The position numbers and the translations under genes were made by a program. Under the pieces are notes generated by a model, which worked only from the letters and a program-made list of their open reading frames with translations, ran no database searches and was not told where the DNA came from. Shown one piece after another: positions 61,741-64,000 of a stretch of DNA of 64,000 nt (position 1 is the first letter of the stretch; each line of letters opens with the position of its first letter). This stretch comes from JANMDN01 sp031376285 (lineage in GTDB: Bacteria; Actinomycetota; Thermoleophilia; Miltoncostaeales; Miltoncostaeaceae), in assembly GCA_031376285.1 (NCBI GenBank), contig JANMDN010000086.1, positions 38,080 to 102,079 on the forward strand, read 5' to 3'.

Positions 61741-64000
61741 TCAGCCGAAGGTCAGCCGGAGTGTCGGGGCGTTCGCGTGCTCGCGCGAGTTGAAGTCGAA
61801 GCCGTCGGTGGAGTCCGGCAGGAAGACGAACGCGACGCTTCCGTTGCCGGCGACCAGCGGCGTGACGTCGTACTCGACGAACGCGCCCGCGGGCACCGCG
61901 GCCTTGTCGTCGCTGTGGGTGCCAAGAGGGCTCGGCCGGTTCGCCCAGGTCAGTCCGCTCTCAGTCCAGGTGGTGGCCGTGGCGAACACTTTGGGGCCAT
62001 TGCCCGATGCGTTCGTCACGAATACCCGCAGCTTCGCGCTCGTGACCGGGCCGGTCACTCCGGAGACGTCGAAGCGCAGCAGCGCCTGTTCGGCCACGCC
62101 CGTTCCCTGGTCGACCTGCAGGACGGTCGCGGTGCCGAAGTTCGCGTTGGCCTGCGCCTCGGCCACGTGCGCGTCGGCGGCGGCGAACAGCGTCAGCGAG
62201 GAGACGGGCGGCGCGCTGACGGTCCAGGCCCGGCTCGCGGGCGTCGGATCGGCGTTGCCGGAACCATCGGTGGCGCGTACCTCGAACGTGTGGGCGACGT
62301 TGGTCAGGCCGACATAGGTCTGGGGCGAGGTGCACGCGGTGGGGGCCGCGCCGTCGAGCGAGCAGGCGAACGTGCTTCCCGCCTCGTTCGCCGAAAAGGC
62401 GAATGTCGCCGTGGAGGTGGTGACCGTGCCTGACGGGCCCGAGTCGATCTGCGTATCGGGCGGCGTGGTGTCGGGCGGTCCGCCGGAGGTCGTCAGCTCG
62501 AGGGTGGGCCGGTTAGCGTGCTCACGAGAGTTGAAGTTGAACCCGTCCGTCGAGTCGGGCACCAGGATGACGTCGTAGGTGCCGTTGCCCGCCACAATCG
62601 GCGCGACGTTGTACTCGATCCAGGCGCCTGCCAGAGCGGACGCCTTGTCGTCGGTGTGGGTGCCGATCGGCGCCGGGCGATTGTTCCAGTTGACCCCCGT
62701 CTCGGTCCAGCCGGATCCGGTCGCGAAGATCTTGGGTGCGTTCGAGGTGCCGTTGGTCACGAACATCCGCACCTTGGCGCCGGTGACGGTCCCCGCGACC
62801 CCCGTGACATTGAAGCGCAGCAGGGCCTGCTTGTTGACGCCGGTGCCGGCATCGACCTCGACCGCCGTCGCGGTCCCGAAGTTGCTGGCGGCCTGAGCCT
62901 CGGAGACATGCGCGTCGGCAACGGCCGGAACGCTGATCGGCGTGCCGGGCGTTCCCGCCACGGCGATGTAGTTGGTCCGGGTGCTCGTGTTGTTCCCACC
63001 CGAGTTGGAGGCGGTCAGCGCGACCGTGTAGGTACCGGCCTGGGTGTAGGTGTGGCTCGGGTTCTGCGCGGTCGACGTCGGTGAGCTGTCGCCGAAGTTC
63101 CAGCTCCAGCTCGTGGGGCCGCCGGTCGAGGAGTCGGTGAACTGAACGCTGAGCGGTGCGGTGCCCGTCGTAGGTGTGCCCGTGAAGGCCGCCGTCGGCG
63201 AAACCGGGCCTGGGGGGTTCACCGTGATGTAGTTGGTTCGGCTGTTGGTGGTCCGCCACCCGAGTTGGAGGCGGTCAATGTGACCGTGTAGGTGCCGGCT
63301 TGGGTGTAGGTGTGGCTGGGGTTCTGTGCGGTCGATGTCGGTGAGCTGTCGCCGAAGTTCCAGCTCCAGCTGGTGGGGGCTCCGGTCGAGGCGTCGGTGA
63401 ACTGAACGCTGAGCGGGGCGGTGCCTGTGGTCGGCGTGCCGGTGAGGGCCGCGGTCGGTGCGACCGTGCCGCCACCGGAATAGTGGTGCCAGTAGCGCCT
63501 CGTCGCACCGTTGATGGCCAGCACAGCGAGGCCCGTCGTCGCGGTCAAGTTCTGTTTGGTGGAGCTTGCGTTGTGGACGACGGCGCTGTCGTCGTCAACG
63601 ATGATCGGCGTCCCCCGACCGGGCGCGAAGTTGATCGCGCTCAGCGGCGTGCTCTTCATGTAGATGGCACCACCGCCGCCGTTGCAACCCCCGATTGTCG
63701 GGTGAGGACCCGTGGCGATCATCCGCAGGAGGTTTGCCCCCTCGTCGATCAGGACGCTTGCCCGGTTGTGGCAATCTGAGACCAACCCGAAGGTGTGGGT
63801 CGCCCAACTGCCGTCGTAGGCAAGGAGCATGATCTGCGGTTGGTTGGCCGCGGTTTCCTCGGTCTTTACCGCGGCAAAGATTCGGCCGCTGCTATCGGCC
63901 TCGAGCGCCTTCAGGTTCATGTGATCATCAGACCTCTCACTGGTCGGGATCCGCTCGCCACCGGTCCACGTCCCATCAGCCTGACCATCGGTATGGACCG
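61741..64000 (-). pseudogene. secreted PKD/DNRLRE-domain protein, frameshifted, cut by window edge
   Basis: Reads from beyond 64000. Order: a propeller-like part (GGERIPTSERSDDHMNLKAL; YDGSWATHTFGLVSDCHN; PTIGGCNGGGGAIYMKSTP), PKD 1 (SWSWNFGDSSPTSTAQNPSH), PKD 2 with almost the same sequence, DNRLRE/CBM96-type domain 1 (VADAHVSEAQAASNFGTA; FNFNSREHAN), an Ig-like domain (FAFSANEAGSTFACSLDGAA) and DNRLRE domain 2 (DAHVAEAQANANFGTATV; FDFNSREHANAPTLRLTFG). One base is missing near 63248 (GGTGGCGG before ACCACCAAC), which shifts the frame between PKD 1 and PKD 2. Probably a cell-surface or secreted carbohydrate-binding protein. Confidence 0.82.

Overview
The window is GC-rich DNA with an actinobacterial core gene set: an FHA/PP2C/RodA/PBP2/PknB cell-wall operon, furA-katG, and a topA-like/tmk/holB cluster. 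Frequent GTG/TTG starts, chains of 4-nt gene overlaps and possible leaderless starts fit a member of the Actinomycetota, perhaps a deep-branching class such as Thermoleophilia. The class assignment is inference.

Layout. 1-12 kb: ten co-directional genes, each overlapping the next by 4 nt, encode two Ser/Thr kinases (one with five PASTA domains), two FHA proteins, two PP2C phosphatases, RodA, a class B PBP, D-Ala-D-Ala ligase and a phosphoesterase: one peptidoglycan synthesis and signalling unit. 12-18 kb: a fused HPr-enzyme I gene lies between two inverted copies of a ~38-bp sequence. The right copy overlaps the end of a kinase-Xer-Xer operon. 18-22 kb: orphan response regulator, KatG with its Fur-family regulator, and tRNA-Tyr, -Thr and -Met. 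22-31 kb: UbiB-like kinase, PLP enzyme, acyltransferase plus glycosyltransferase, and a MacAB-like efflux operon. 31-33 kb: 6-phosphogluconolactonase between remnants of AAA/DUF4143 genes and two related palindromes. 33-38 kb: holB, tmk, a small membrane protein, a catalytically degenerate TopA-like protein, an epimerase and a degenerate CpsB-like protein, ending at tRNA-Ala.

38-53 kb is an accessory island that starts exactly at the 3' end of tRNA-Ala(CGC). It consists of tandem ~5-kb units: a leader, a large secreted SGNH-hydrolase/PKD/PxKF protein, a small membrane-anchored partner whose start lies inside the hydrolase gene, and an antisense HTH gene. Unit 1 is intact and unit 2 has a 1-nt frameshift. 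Later units keep only C-terminal PxKF pieces, but each is associated with an intact, diverged small partner (five in total). This two-gene family is the best candidate for an undescribed system. A ~45-60-nt stem-loop repeat (seven clear copies, one weak) recurs across the region. In three cases a truncated gene begins at its 3' edge, which suggests a mobile-element end.

53-59 kb holds IS256-type scars, a wHTH-nucleotidyltransferase antitoxin-like gene, an AbiEi-Fic fusion, a TetR unit with its operator, and VapBC. 59-64 kb returns to metabolism (CoA-binding protein, MetY, OsmC) and ends in a frameshifted, edge-truncated secreted PKD/DNRLRE protein.
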